Source: Shewanella sp. GD04112 (lineage in GTDB: Bacteria > Pseudomonadota > Gammaproteobacteria > Enterobacterales > Shewanellaceae). From it: a DNA stretch of 64,000 nt. Below the pieces are notes generated by a model. The model saw nothing but the letters and a program-made list of their open reading frames with translations. It did no database searches and was not told the origin of the DNA. Of this stretch, positions 25,972 through 34,490 are shown piece after piece; position 1 is the first letter of the stretch, and each line of letters starts with the position of its first letter. Both the position numbers and the translations under genes were made by a program. The stretch is taken from positions 2,232,001 through 2,296,000 of the forward strand of contig NZ_JAOEAL010000001.1 in NCBI RefSeq assembly GCF_029835735.1, in the 5' to 3' direction.

Positions 25972-26286
25972 TCATCAAATTTTATCGCCAGCAAAAAGCG
26001 CTGGCGACGATGTCAACCCACTGCGCGGCTTTACTCGCTAAATGTGGGCGTTAACCCATAGACATTTTTACTCGAAACTCACCTGATACAGCTGACGTCC
26101 TGACACGCTTTTTTGCCTTTCCACGCGGTCTTGCTTCGATTTGTATAAAACTTCAATACATGAGGCTGTTCTTTTCCTGACGCATTTTAGTGGCGAGTAT
26201 TATTCTTGATAATTCAATACTTCATCTTTGCTGTGAAAGATTGGGCGTATACGCCAAGCTATACCGAAACATTATTTCTCACCCAC
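25972..26286. other. Intergenic region after the GNAT gene
   Basis: About 315 bases with no gene. It contains a 7-bp GC hairpin (CGCCAGC / GCTGGCG at 25986-26006), a weak attC-like structure at 26012-26056 and a short palindrome GGCGTATACGCC at 26244-26255. It probably marks the right edge of the accessory patch. Confidence 0.4.
26012..26056 (+). other. Degenerate attC-like structure (weak)
   Basis: CAAC (26014-26017) faces GTTA (26050-26053), CCAC pairs with GTGG, and GCG pairs with CGC around a short loop. The layout is cassette-like and it sits 40 bases after the GNAT stop, but pairing is poor (outer C-A mismatch) and the core GTTAACC departs from GTTRRRY. Confidence 0.22.
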
Positions 26287-26311
26287 AAAAAAGGCGCTAT
26301 TGCGCCTTTTT
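26287..26311. terminator. Bidirectional terminator downstream of the DUF2897 gene
   Basis: AAAAAGGCGC, loop TATT, GCGCCTTTTT. It lies 33 bases beyond the minus-strand stop, with T-runs on both strands. Confidence 0.85.
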
Positions 26312-26343
26312 GATGGATAAATCAGAGGAGTAAAGCGATTCGC

Positions 26344-26580
26344 TTAGGGTTTATCTTGCTCAACTTGGGTTGATTTATCACGATTTTCAATCGCCGTATC
26401 CGCAGACTTATCGGCATCGGGTGAGGAATTCGCGCGATTATCGGTCTTTAACTGCTTTTCTTTATCGTGCTGACCAAACTGTGGCAGTTTGAATTTGGCA
26501 CTGTATTTCAGTGCGGCAAGATTGCTGGCAATCACACCCACCACCAAAATAATAATGATCCACACTTCTAAGCTCGACAT
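26344..26580 (-). CDS. DUF2897 family small membrane protein
   Basis: A 78-aa protein with one N-terminal helix (VWIIIILVVGVIASNLAAL) and a charged hydrophilic tail rich in Asp, Lys and Asn (about 40-78). This is the DUF2897 pattern seen in Shewanella and Vibrio relatives. GGAGTTGTC precedes the ATG. It lies 28 bases downstream of kdsB on the same strand and may share its transcript. Function unknown. Confidence 0.82.
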   Translation of the reverse strand: MSSLEVWIIIILVVGVIASNLAALKYSAKFKLPQFGQHDKEKQLKTDNRANSSPDADKSADTAIENRDKSTQVEQDKP

Positions 26581-26608
26581 GACAACTCCTTATTGAGCAA
26601 CGCCCTGA

Positions 26609-27346
26609 TTAATCAACGGCTAAACGCTGCTCACACTTACGAATATCTTCCGGCGTGTCAACTTCGATTGAGTCGAAGGCGCTGATGGCGACTTTGATCT
26701 TATGGCCATGTTCTAGGGCACGTAGCTGCTCTAATTTTTCCAGATCTTCGAGACGACCTAAGGGGAGGGCGGCGAAGGCTTGCACGAATCTGCGGGTGTA
26801 AGCATACACGCCTAAGTGCTTGTAAACTGGATAATCTTTGGTATCGCGCCCGAAGGGAATACGTGCGCGGGAGAAATACAGCGCGTAGTAGTCGTTATCG
26901 AACACCATCTTCACATGCATAGGATCGTCGAGCTCGGCTTTGTTGACAATTTCATAGCCGAGGGTCGCCATTTCAAACTCGCCTGGATGGCGTTCGAAGA
27001 GGCTGATCACTTGCTCGATGGAAGTGGGGTCGATTAGGGGTTGGTCGCCTTGAAGGTTGATGACTAAATCGTCATCCTTCAAACCTAATTGGTTAATCGC
27101 ATCATTGATACGGTCTGTGCCCGATGCCGCATCAGGGCTGGTCATGACCACTTTGCCACCGAAGCCTTCTACGGCGCTTTTGATACGCTCATCATCGGTT
27201 GCAACATAAATATTGGTGAGGCCTTTGGCTAACGACGCGCGTTCGTACACGTGTTGGATCATCGGCTTGCCGTTAATCGGGGCTAAGGGCTTGCCCGGGA
27301 AGCGGCTTGAACCGTAACGCGCCGGGATTAACAGAGTCACATTCAT
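26609..27346 (-). CDS. kdsB: CMP-Kdo / CMP-8-amino-Kdo cytidylyltransferase (KdsB)
   Basis: A 245-aa cytidylyltransferase that activates the Kdo-type sugar with CTP before transfer to lipid A. MNVTLLIPARYGSSRFPGKPLAPINGKPMIQHVYERA is the nucleotide-binding signature; NLQGDQPLIDP and the closing EVDTPEDIRKCEQRL follow. Because kdnB and kdnA stand directly upstream, this enzyme most likely activates 8-amino-3,8-dideoxy-Kdo (Kdo8N), the sugar found in Shewanella LPS. A hairpin at 27388-27411 separates it from kdnB, so its level may be set separately. Confidence 0.93.
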   Translation of the reverse strand: MNVTLLIPARYGSSRFPGKPLAPINGKPMIQHVYERASLAKGLTNIYVATDDERIKSAVEGFGGKVVMTSPDAASGTDRINDAINQLGLKDDDLVINLQGDQPLIDPTSIEQVISLFERHPGEFEMATLGYEIVNKAELDDPMHVKMVFDNDYYALYFSRARIPFGRDTKDYPVYKHLGVYAYTRRFVQAFAALPLGRLEDLEKLEQLRALEHGHKIKVAISAFDSIEVDTPEDIRKCEQRLAVD

Positions 27347-27387
27347 TAAATTATCCTAATTTATCAAAGATATGCAGTGTAGATAGA

Positions 27388-27411
27388 CAAAAGGGCTCAC
27401 AACGAGCCCTT
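27388..27411 (-). terminator. Hairpin between kdnB and kdsB
   Basis: AAGGGCTC (27391-27398) pairs with GAGCCCTT (27404-27411). Read on the minus strand it is followed by TTTTGTC. It could be a partial terminator reducing kdsB expression from the kdnA-kdnB transcript. Confidence 0.55.
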
Positions 27412-27428
27412 GTCATCTGCTTGAGAGC

Positions 27429-28499
27429 TTAAATGCGACGGAACAGGGCAGTCAACATTTCGTCAGTGACTTTCTCTTCCCATGTTGGGCCGTACACGTT
27501 TGCCCATAATGGACCCATGCTCTTAGTCACGGCAACCATTTTCGCGATGGTTTCATCTGGCAGATCTTTACAGATGTTCTTCGGCAGAGTGATGTTGTGC
27601 TTCTTCATCATCAGACGGAATTCAGCTACACCTTCTGGGTAGAATTCTTCTAACACGTCGAAGGCGATACAGTTACCGATACCATGGTGGTAGCCGAGGA
27701 TGTAAGACAGACCATAAGATACCGCGTGGCATGCACCTACTTGGCTGTAAGCGATACTCATTCCGCCCATAAATGACGCCATCATCAGCTTGTCGTCTTT
27801 TTCTGGGTGATCTTCTAAGTACACTTGGCGGCAAAGCTCCATGGCTTTTTCGGCGTATGACTTAGAGAATTCGTTTAAGAAGGTACCTTCTAATGATTCA
27901 ACGCAGTGGATATAGCAATCCATACCTGTGTAGAACCATTGGTCAGTTTCAACACCTTCGATTAACTCAGAGTCCATGATGATTTGGTCAAACACTGTGT
28001 AATCTGAGTTCAGACCCAGTTTACGCACTGGACCACACAATACTGCGGTGCGTGACGCTTCAGCACCCGTACCTGAAATCGTTGGAATACCAATGTGGTG
28101 AACCGCTGGATTTTTGATTAAATCCCAACCTTGGTACATGGCAGAGCCGCCTGGGTTGGTCAGCATCAGTGATACCGCTTTTGCGACGTCCATGGTTGAA
28201 CCGCCACCTAAACCGACGACGCTAACCGGTTGTTTGCCGTTGAAGGCTTGAACTTGCTCGGTCAGGGTGTCGATTTGCACTGTGCTTGGCTCATCATCTA
28301 CGTTAACCCAAATCAGTAAGTCTTGGGCTTTCACTGGGATGCGTGCTTCGAGTGGTTTGCCTTGGTGAACGTCATCGACTAAAAATACCACGAAGTCATC
28401 GTCGGCCTTACGCTGTGCAGCTAATACTTCGTCTAATTGTGCGAAGGAGCCACGACCGAAGATCATCTTTTCAACTACTTTAAAATTTTTAAAACTCAT
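27429..28499 (-). CDS. kdnB: 3-deoxy-alpha-D-manno-octulosonate 8-oxidase KdnB
   Basis: A 356-aa iron-dependent alcohol dehydrogenase family protein. In Shewanella KdnB oxidises C8 of Kdo to the aldehyde used by KdnA. VVGLGGGSTMDVAKAVS is the nucleotide-binding GGGS motif, PTISGTGAEASRTAV follows, and metal ligands are expected in the HCVESLEGTF and ACHAVSYGLSYILGYHHGIGN segments. It begins 19 bases after kdnA, in one operon. The pairing with a PLP transaminase and kdsB is what distinguishes it from an ordinary alcohol dehydrogenase. Confidence 0.9.
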   Translation of the reverse strand: MSFKNFKVVEKMIFGRGSFAQLDEVLAAQRKADDDFVVFLVDDVHQGKPLEARIPVKAQDLLIWVNVDDEPSTVQIDTLTEQVQAFNGKQPVSVVGLGGGSTMDVAKAVSLMLTNPGGSAMYQGWDLIKNPAVHHIGIPTISGTGAEASRTAVLCGPVRKLGLNSDYTVFDQIIMDSELIEGVETDQWFYTGMDCYIHCVESLEGTFLNEFSKSYAEKAMELCRQVYLEDHPEKDDKLMMASFMGGMSIAYSQVGACHAVSYGLSYILGYHHGIGNCIAFDVLEEFYPEGVAEFRLMMKKHNITLPKNICKDLPDETIAKMVAVTKSMGPLWANVYGPTWEEKVTDEMLTALFRRI

Positions 28500-28518
28500 T
28501 GCAAAAACTCCCGTTTAA

Positions 28519-29706
28519 TTATTGGGCAAATGCTTTCTTAATGTTTTCAATACGCTCGGCAATCTGAGCATCGGTCCAAGACAATTTAATGAGCATGGAA
28601 ATAGTGCGGCTCATAATGGCATCAGATTTCGGCACAGAAATTTGAGTATAGTCAGGTCTGTCGGCGATTAATGTGATTGGCAACGCAGCAGGGGCCTTAA
28701 GCTCCTGAATGTGTTTCCAGTTTTTCAGATAATGCCAGTTGTTCACGTACCAGTAGAAGCAACCGTCAACGCCATTCTCAGCCAGTTTTTTGCTGATCTC
28801 TTGGGTACGTGCTTCTGTTGGTAACATAAAGCTTAAGAAGCCAGCTGAATCACCCTCTGGATCGGGGATTTCGCGGAAGCTGACTTCAGGAATGCTCGCC
28901 ATCGCTTCTTTAATGACTTTTTTGTTTTTACGTTGAATGTCGATAATGGTATCGAGTTTACGTAACTGGGCTAAACCTAAGGCCGCGTTCATTTCAGAGA
29001 TACGGAAGTTCAGACCCATAATTGGGTGTGACTCGGCGCCACGGTCTTTACCAATATGGTCATGGCCGTGATCGGAGAACATATGGGCGTGATCGTAGAT
29101 TTCGGTGTTATTGGTGATCACCGCGCCGCCTTCACCACAGGTGATGGTTTTAACAGAATCGAAAGAGTAACAACCTACATCACCGATAGTACCTAGGGCT
29201 TGGCCCTTGTAGCTGCCGCCAATGGCTTGGCAAGCATCTTCTAACAATACGATGTTGTGTTTAGCGCACACGGCTTTGATTTCGTCCATCTTGGCCATAG
29301 AGCCACACATGTGTACTAAGTTCACTGCTTTAGTGCGTGGGGTGATCGCCGCTTCAATGCCTTCTGGTGATAGACACAGTGTCTCGTCGATTTCGGCAAA
29401 AATTGGCACAGCACCGGCCATGAAAATCGCTTCTACAGAAGCAACAAAGGTAAAAGGTGGCACGATAACTTCGTCGCCAGCACCAATGCCTGCCGCCATT
29501 AAGGCTGTTTGCAGCGCAGCAGTACCGCTAGATAAGAGGTGAGCATGCTTAACATTCATTTTCTCGCAGAGCAGTTGCTCCATATCGCGAGTCTTCCAGC
29601 GATCATTACGCATATGGTCGAAGTTATAACGGAAGGTAAAGCCGTGCTCCATCACATCGGCGACTTCTTGCTTTTCTTCTGGACCAAATAATTCAAAACC
29701 GGGCAT
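28519..29706 (-). CDS. kdnA: 8-amino-3,8-dideoxy-Kdo transaminase KdnA
   Basis: A 395-aa PLP-dependent DegT/DnrJ/EryC1-type aminotransferase that uses glutamate to convert the Kdo C8 aldehyde to Kdo8N. ALLSSGTAALQTALMAAGIGAGDEVIVPPFTF-like segments, EDACQAIGG and SFDSVKTITCGEGGAV with the PLP-binding lysine (SVK) are visible. The frame is open to 29853, but AAGGAG nine bases before the ATG at 29706 and the family start MPGFELFGPEE fix the shorter form. First gene of kdnA-kdnB-kdsB. Confidence 0.92.
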   Translation of the reverse strand: MPGFELFGPEEKQEVADVMEHGFTFRYNFDHMRNDRWKTRDMEQLLCEKMNVKHAHLLSSGTAALQTALMAAGIGAGDEVIVPPFTFVASVEAIFMAGAVPIFAEIDETLCLSPEGIEAAITPRTKAVNLVHMCGSMAKMDEIKAVCAKHNIVLLEDACQAIGGSYKGQALGTIGDVGCYSFDSVKTITCGEGGAVITNNTEIYDHAHMFSDHGHDHIGKDRGAESHPIMGLNFRISEMNAALGLAQLRKLDTIIDIQRKNKKVIKEAMASIPEVSFREIPDPEGDSAGFLSFMLPTEARTQEISKKLAENGVDGCFYWYVNNWHYLKNWKHIQELKAPAALPITLIADRPDYTQISVPKSDAIMSRTISMLIKLSWTDAQIAERIENIKKAFAQ

Positions 29707-30075
29707 GGAAGGTATCTCCTTAGAATTTGTGGCGCATGGTCGCGCTGCAATTAACTGGCGGATTATAACTGGGCTAAAGATCCCTTGCGATGTTTTATTG
29801 ATGAAAATAAGGTCATGTTGACGTTTCGAGCTTAGATTTTGCTCACTTAACACTGTGTTATTGCATGTGTTCGTGCTTGTTAGCCTTTGCGAGCCGTTGT
29901 ATTAGGGCATGCGAGTCCATTAAGCGAGGTGCAGCTCGAGGTTTAGCCGATGGGTTGAGATGAACTGCGCCATTCAGAGCCAATGGGGCGAGTGTGGAAG
30001 TACCTTGGCAACAAGTTAAATTAGGCGGATGGAGCTTGTATGTGGCGTGCATAGATATTGGCATGCATTAAAACA
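29707..30075. other. Intergenic region upstream of kdnA
   Basis: About 370 bases between kdnA and the terminator of the carbonic anhydrase gene. It must hold the kdnA promoter. No operator, RNA or convincing small gene was seen. Confidence 0.5.
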
Positions 30076-30100
30076 AAAAACCTGCACGGGGCAGGTTTTT
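30076..30100 (-). terminator. Terminator of the carbonic anhydrase gene
   Basis: AAAAACCTGC (30076-30085) pairs with GCAGGTTTTT (30091-30100). On the minus strand it ends in a T-run, 22 bases after the stop. Confidence 0.85.
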
Positions 30101-30122
30101 GGCGTGTTTCACTCAAACCGAT

Positions 30123-30728
30123 TTAAATCTTTTGCGCGCGATCGACAGTCACATCAAGGTCGGTTAACAGACCATTATCGATACCGTAAATCCAACCGTG
30201 GATCGCCAGTTCTTGGCCGCGAGCCCAAGCTTCCTGCACGATAGTGCTGCTGGTGACGTTAGAAACCTGTTCAATTACGTTGAGTTCACACAGACGGTCG
30301 AAACGCTTGGCATCATCCATTTGCATTAATTCATCTTGATGAAGACGGTAAACATCACGTAAATGACCGAGCCAGTTGTCGATAAGCCCTAAGCGTTGAT
30401 TCCCCATGGCGGCACGTACACCACCACAGCCATAGTGTCCTACCACCATAATGTGCTTCACCTTAAGTACATCAATGGCGTATTGCAGAACAGATAGGCA
30501 GTTAAGATCGGTGTGGATCACCATGTTGGCAATATTGCGGTGAACGAAGACTTCGCCCGGCATTAAATCGATGATTTGGTTTGAAGGTACTCGGCTGTCG
30601 GAACAACCAATCCAAAGATATTCAGGGTTCTGCTGTTTCGCCAGCTGTTCAAAAAAATCAGGGTGCTCTTGGCGAATGCGTCCGGCCCAGCGACGGTTGT
30701 TATCGAATAAGGGTTTGAGTAGTTTCAT
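30123..30728 (-). CDS. can: Beta-class carbonic anhydrase
   Basis: A 201-aa beta-carbonic anhydrase (CO2 to bicarbonate), close in length to E. coli Can. Zinc ligands are in WIGCSDSRVPSN (C, with the D-R dyad) and VVGHYGCGGVRAAM (H and C). It is cytoplasmic with no signal. It is monocistronic with its own terminator, and the upstream alpha/beta hydrolase gene is more than 150 bases away. Confidence 0.93.
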   Translation of the reverse strand: MKLLKPLFDNNRRWAGRIRQEHPDFFEQLAKQQNPEYLWIGCSDSRVPSNQIIDLMPGEVFVHRNIANMVIHTDLNCLSVLQYAIDVLKVKHIMVVGHYGCGGVRAAMGNQRLGLIDNWLGHLRDVYRLHQDELMQMDDAKRFDRLCELNVIEQVSNVTSSTIVQEAWARGQELAIHGWIYGIDNGLLTDLDVTVDRAQKI

Positions 30729-30881
30729 TTTAACCTATTGTTTTATTGACATATTAAAATGTCTTTATTGCCCTAAGTGATGCAAGCAGCACATTTTTAG
30801 CAAGAGTATACCAGTAAATTTACGCTTGCTGGTCTATCCAATGTGCCGCAGTTGGGTGGCACCTTGCTGATACGGGCGCTG

Positions 30882-31712
30882 TTACAATACCTTCGCTAAA
30901 AACTGAGTTAAATGCTCAGTGACAAACTCGGCTTGCTCTAGGCTGGAAATATGCCCTGCGTTAGGAATATGCACTAACTGACTGCCGTCGATGGCATCGC
31001 TCATCAGGTAACTCTCTAGCACGCTGCGGGCCTTGTCTTCAACCCCGACCATGACTAAACAGGGCAGAGTTAATTGCTCGGCAAATTCCATCGTATCGCG
31101 GCGGCCAAAAATCATTCGGCCAAGCTTAACTATGCTCGGGATCGTCTCTGGCGTTTGCGCGGCCAAGTAGGCCTCAAAACGCTGCACTAATTCGGGATTA
31201 TTCGCTTTGGCATTATCGGCGAAAAACAGTGGCGAAATGGCGCTGATAAGCGGCGCAGGTATGCTGCCGGCGGCTTGGATCGTGTCCAGCATGCCATAAT
31301 ATTTAGCACGGGTGATCTCTGGCTCAAACCCAATAAAACTGTCGAGCATCACCAGAGCATTGACGCGCGCGGGGGCTTTAAGCACGAGCTCGGCGCCCCA
31401 CATGGCACCCACGGATAAACCGATAACCGCAAATTGCTCGATGTTGAGGCTATCCATCAGAGTCAGCATATGCTCGCTGATGTCTAAGAGGCTGTTGCAG
31501 CTTTCTGGGACGGCGCCCGATTGGCCGTGTCCCCAGAGTTCGGGCACGATGCAGCGATACTGTTGACTTAAGCTGGCAATTTGCGGCGCCCACATGGCGC
31601 TATCCCAGAGGTAACTGTGGCCAAATAACAGCGCTGGGCCTGAACCTATATCGAGGTAACTGAGTTGGCTACCGGCGATGTTGAGTTGTTTTCTGTGTGA
31701 AGAAAAATCCAT
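30882..31712 (-). CDS. Alpha/beta hydrolase
   Basis: A 276-aa single-domain alpha/beta hydrolase. The oxyanion region is PALLFGHSYLWDSAMW, the nucleophile elbow is AVIGLSVGAMWG (serine near 100), and the catalytic histidine is in IPNAGHISSLEQ near the C-terminus, with an acid in VMVGVEDKARS. An in-frame start exists at 31754, but MDFSSHRKQL at 31712 fits the family and GTAGG precedes it. It follows the M15 peptidase gene after 65 bases and may belong to the yffB-dapE transcript. Substrate unknown. Confidence 0.85.
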   Translation of the reverse strand: MDFSSHRKQLNIAGSQLSYLDIGSGPALLFGHSYLWDSAMWAPQIASLSQQYRCIVPELWGHGQSGAVPESCNSLLDISEHMLTLMDSLNIEQFAVIGLSVGAMWGAELVLKAPARVNALVMLDSFIGFEPEITRAKYYGMLDTIQAAGSIPAPLISAISPLFFADNAKANNPELVQRFEAYLAAQTPETIPSIVKLGRMIFGRRDTMEFAEQLTLPCLVMVGVEDKARSVLESYLMSDAIDGSQLVHIPNAGHISSLEQAEFVTEHLTQFLAKVL

Positions 31713-31777
31713 AAAACCTACTTTTAAAGATAAGCGCCGAGTAAAAGGCGCCATCGAGTTGTGCGAATGGCGACACC

Positions 31778-32578
31778 TTAAGGCTGTGCAATTCGATGTA
31801 CATATTCCGCCACAAGCACAGGTAAACGGGCGAGCACCGCTTCTTTAAGCAACATATCGCTGCGCTGGATAACCTGCGCTAAGGCCTGCACCTCAAATTG
31901 GGGTAACAGGGTTTGAGACACGGGGAAATAGCTGATATGCCAAGGCTCGGCGCTGACGGCGCTTTTACCGCGCTGAAAAGGAAAATAAAACCCAAAATCC
32001 TTGGCGTGCTGGAGTAGCCACTGGTGCAAGTGGGCACAAGGGCCGCCATCAGTGTATTCCGCTTCCACTAATCGCAGGGATTTCACCTCGATTTGCTTGG
32101 CATCAAACACATCGATATCCGTGCCCCAGTGATGGCGTGACGCGCCTGGCAGTGCCGACCAGAGCAAAATCAAATCGACTAATGCATCATCGCTCAGTGG
32201 ACTGATATCCACGGGCTGTTCGTTAATATCCAGCACAACACGCTTACCGCTGGCTTTGGCGTTCCAAATGGCGAGTTGCCTGTCAAAAGGACGATAGGCC
32301 GAGCAAATCGCGAGGGCTATCCCATCTTTGGCGGCGCTGTCCGCCATCGCCTTAAAGGCGAGGGCGGTTTGAGCCTCCAGCATGAAGCGTGTTTCGCTCG
32401 GGTGATGGGGACTCAGCAGTTCGACTAATTGCAGTCTCTGCGCTGACTCTTGGGTTACAGCAGCGGATAAGTCGGTATGTAAGCCCGTGTCTAAACTGCT
32501 TGCTATCCCACTCTCTATTCCACTTTCTATTCCATAGAGCTGGGCTGTGTTCCTTAAGCGTGGCGTGGCGTTTAACAC
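31778..32578 (-). CDS. M15 family D-alanyl-D-alanine carboxypeptidase-like protein
   Basis: A 266-aa zinc peptidase of the M15B/VanY group. AICSAYRPFDRQLAIW, SRHHWGTDIDVFD (H and D zinc ligands) and EPWHISYFP (third H) are visible. It presumably acts on D-Ala-D-Ala peptides. The product lacks an obvious signal peptide. Near the N-terminus it has a small GIESGIESGI repeat. The GTG at 32578 overlaps the dapE stop and has GGAA eight bases upstream; the frame open to 32644 would run deep into dapE. Metabolically this sits beside dapE, which makes diaminopimelate. Confidence 0.82.
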   Translation of the reverse strand: MLNATPRLRNTAQLYGIESGIESGIASSLDTGLHTDLSAAVTQESAQRLQLVELLSPHHPSETRFMLEAQTALAFKAMADSAAKDGIALAICSAYRPFDRQLAIWNAKASGKRVVLDINEQPVDISPLSDDALVDLILLWSALPGASRHHWGTDIDVFDAKQIEVKSLRLVEAEYTDGGPCAHLHQWLLQHAKDFGFYFPFQRGKSAVSAEPWHISYFPVSQTLLPQFEVQALAQVIQRSDMLLKEAVLARLPVLVAEYVHRIAQP

Positions 32579-33717
32579 AGCAACTGTTCCAAAATCACTT
32601 CGTAGCACAGGGCTAACTGCTCGAGATCGTCGATTTTCACGCACTCGTTCACTTTATGGATAGTGGCGTTCACTGGACCGAGTTCCAACACTTTGGCGCC
32701 CGTTGGTGCAATAAAGCGTCCATCAGAGGTGCCGCCCGTGGTTTGCGGATCGGTATCATAGCCAGTGATCTGACGTATAGCATGGCGAGTCGCGTCTAAC
32801 AGTGGGCCTTCGCCGGTTAAAAATGGCAGACCGTTGAAGGTCCAGCTGATGTCATAATCCAGTTCGTGGGCGGTCAATAAGGCCTCCACGCGCTCGATTA
32901 ATATCTCGGCGGTCACTTCGGTCGAATAACGGAAGTTAAACATCACCTCTAGGGTGCCTGGGATCACGTTCGATGCGCCCGTACCGCCATTAATATTGGC
33001 GATTTGCATGCTGGTGGGCGGGAAGAATTCGTTGCCATTATCCCAATGGGTTTGGCTTAACTCGGCTAAAAACGGCGCGGCTTTGTGGATTGGGTTATCC
33101 GCAAGGTGCGGATAGGCCACATGGCCCTGAATGCCCTTAACGGTCAAGTTGGCGGTCAGGCTGCCACGGCGTCCATTTTTGACCACATCACCGAGTTTTA
33201 GGGTCGATGAGGGTTCGCCCACCAGCGCCCAAGTGATTTTTTCATTGCGGGCTTCTAGGGTGTCGATAACCCGTGTGGTGCCATTGATAAAGGGGCCTTC
33301 TTCATCGCTGGTGATCAAAAACGCAATCGAGCCGGGGTGATTTGGGTGCTTAGCCACAAAACGCTCGGTCGCGACGATCATCGCCGCCAATGAGCCTTTC
33401 ATGTCTGCCGCGCCGCGGCCATAGAGGTAACCGTCGATAATGGTTGGCTCAAAAGGTGGGGTATGCCAGCGGCTTAAATCGCCTGCGGGCACTACATCGG
33501 TATGGCCAGCAAAACAAAATACTGGGCCTTCATTACCGCGACGCGCCCACATATTGGTGGTGTCTTCAAAGACCATGGGCTCAATATTAAAGCCAATGGC
33601 GGCAAGACGTGCGGCCATCAGGGTTTGGCAGCCTTCATCCAGCGGGGTGACCGAAGGACGGGCGATTAACGCTTTAGTCAGTTCGGTAACTGGGTGGGTG
33701 TTCGAAGCGTGCGTCAT
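32572..33717 (-). CDS. dapE: Succinyl-diaminopimelate desuccinylase
   Basis: A 381-aa M20 metallohydrolase that converts N-succinyl-LL-diaminopimelate to LL-diaminopimelate and succinate in lysine and peptidoglycan synthesis. Metal and catalytic segments are FCFAGHTDVVPAGD, YGRGAADMKGSLAAM, ITSDEEGP and the C-terminal PQTTGGTSDGRF and NATIHKVNECV. Its ATG overlaps the stop of the YffB-like gene (ATGA), the same order as yffB-dapE in E. coli. Confidence 0.96.
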   Translation of the reverse strand: MTHASNTHPVTELTKALIARPSVTPLDEGCQTLMAARLAAIGFNIEPMVFEDTTNMWARRGNEGPVFCFAGHTDVVPAGDLSRWHTPPFEPTIIDGYLYGRGAADMKGSLAAMIVATERFVAKHPNHPGSIAFLITSDEEGPFINGTTRVIDTLEARNEKITWALVGEPSSTLKLGDVVKNGRRGSLTANLTVKGIQGHVAYPHLADNPIHKAAPFLAELSQTHWDNGNEFFPPTSMQIANINGGTGASNVIPGTLEVMFNFRYSTEVTAEILIERVEALLTAHELDYDISWTFNGLPFLTGEGPLLDATRHAIRQITGYDTDPQTTGGTSDGRFIAPTGAKVLELGPVNATIHKVNECVKIDDLEQLALCYEVILEQLLC

Positions 33718-34058
33718 AGGGAAAAGGCCTTCTTATATTCGGCTTCGTTAAAGCCCACCAGCACTTGTTCACCCACCACTAGCACTGGGCGCTTGATCAG
33801 CGTCGGGTGAGTGAGCATCAGTTGAATGGCTTTGGCTTGGTCGATATTGGCCTTATCTGCATCACTCAAGGCGCGAAAACTGGTACTGCGTTTGTTAAAG
33901 ACAGTTTCCCATCCTGCAATTTGACACCAATGCTGAAGATCCTTTTCTGCTAATCCATCTTCCCTAAAGTCATGGAAGTTGACCGAAAGTTGATGGGTTT
34001 CAATCCATTTACGTGCTTTACGCACTGTATCGCAATTTTTAATACCAAAAAGGGTCAA
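33714..34058 (-). CDS. ArsC/Spx-like protein YffB
   Basis: A 114-aa thioredoxin-fold protein of the ArsC/Spx family, YffB subgroup. TLFGIKNCDTVRKARKWIE has the single N-terminal cysteine, and LIKRPVLVVGEQVLVGFNE carries the conserved RP motif. The TTG at 34058 has AGGAG seven bases upstream; the open frame to 34118 adds a poorly conserved extension. Function is not established (possibly glutathione-dependent thiol chemistry). It is co-transcribed with dapE. Confidence 0.87.
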   Translation of the reverse strand: MTLFGIKNCDTVRKARKWIETHQLSVNFHDFREDGLAEKDLQHWCQIAGWETVFNKRSTSFRALSDADKANIDQAKAIQLMLTHPTLIKRPVLVVGEQVLVGFNEAEYKKAFSL

Positions 34059-34290
34059 GATGATGCTCCTATCGCGGGGCGCCGTTGGCACGCATTGATT
34101 TTGCTCGCATTGTGGCATTGTGCGTTAGATGCCACAAGGGGGTTATCGTATTGTATGGTCATCAATTGCAGCCGATGCAGCCAATGGCAAAAGGATTTTT
34201 TAGCACAAGCGCTTAAGCGTCACTTAAGTATTGGCTTCTAGCCTAAGTATTGAACCTGAGCATTGAGCCTAAATCGACAAGGGGATCGCT

Positions 34291-34467
34291 ATGAATATCA
34301 GTGCAAGCAGCCCAATGTTAGCGCATAGCTATGCTGCCAACCGTTCATCTTCACCCACTGCGTTACCCGCTCAACCTGCACCAGCCAAAGTGGAAGAGGT
34401 GAGCGAGTCCGCCAAAGAGCGCGCCCGTGAGGCGAGTCAAGGCGAATCGATTGATACCTACGCGTAA
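34291..34467 (+). CDS. Small hypothetical protein, 58 aa
   Basis: Short gene encoding a 58-aa hydrophilic protein. It begins MNISASSPMLAHSYAANRSS, has a Pro/Ala-rich centre (ALPAQPAPAKVEEV) and a charged helical tail (SESAKERAREASQGESID). A clear AAGGGGA lies six bases before the ATG, and a perfect terminator hairpin starts 24 bases after the stop, so this is a complete transcription unit. There is no signal or membrane segment. Function unknown. Confidence 0.7.
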   Translation: MNISASSPMLAHSYAANRSSSPTALPAQPAPAKVEEVSESAKERAREASQGESIDTYA

Positions 34468-34490
34468 CTGAGTGTGAAGCCAATAGATAA

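Noticed and set aside
29858..30064. A 68-aa frame on the minus strand upstream of kdnA
   Set aside because: No family, no start signal, and the sequence is plain intergenic; it was not conserved in style with the neighbours.
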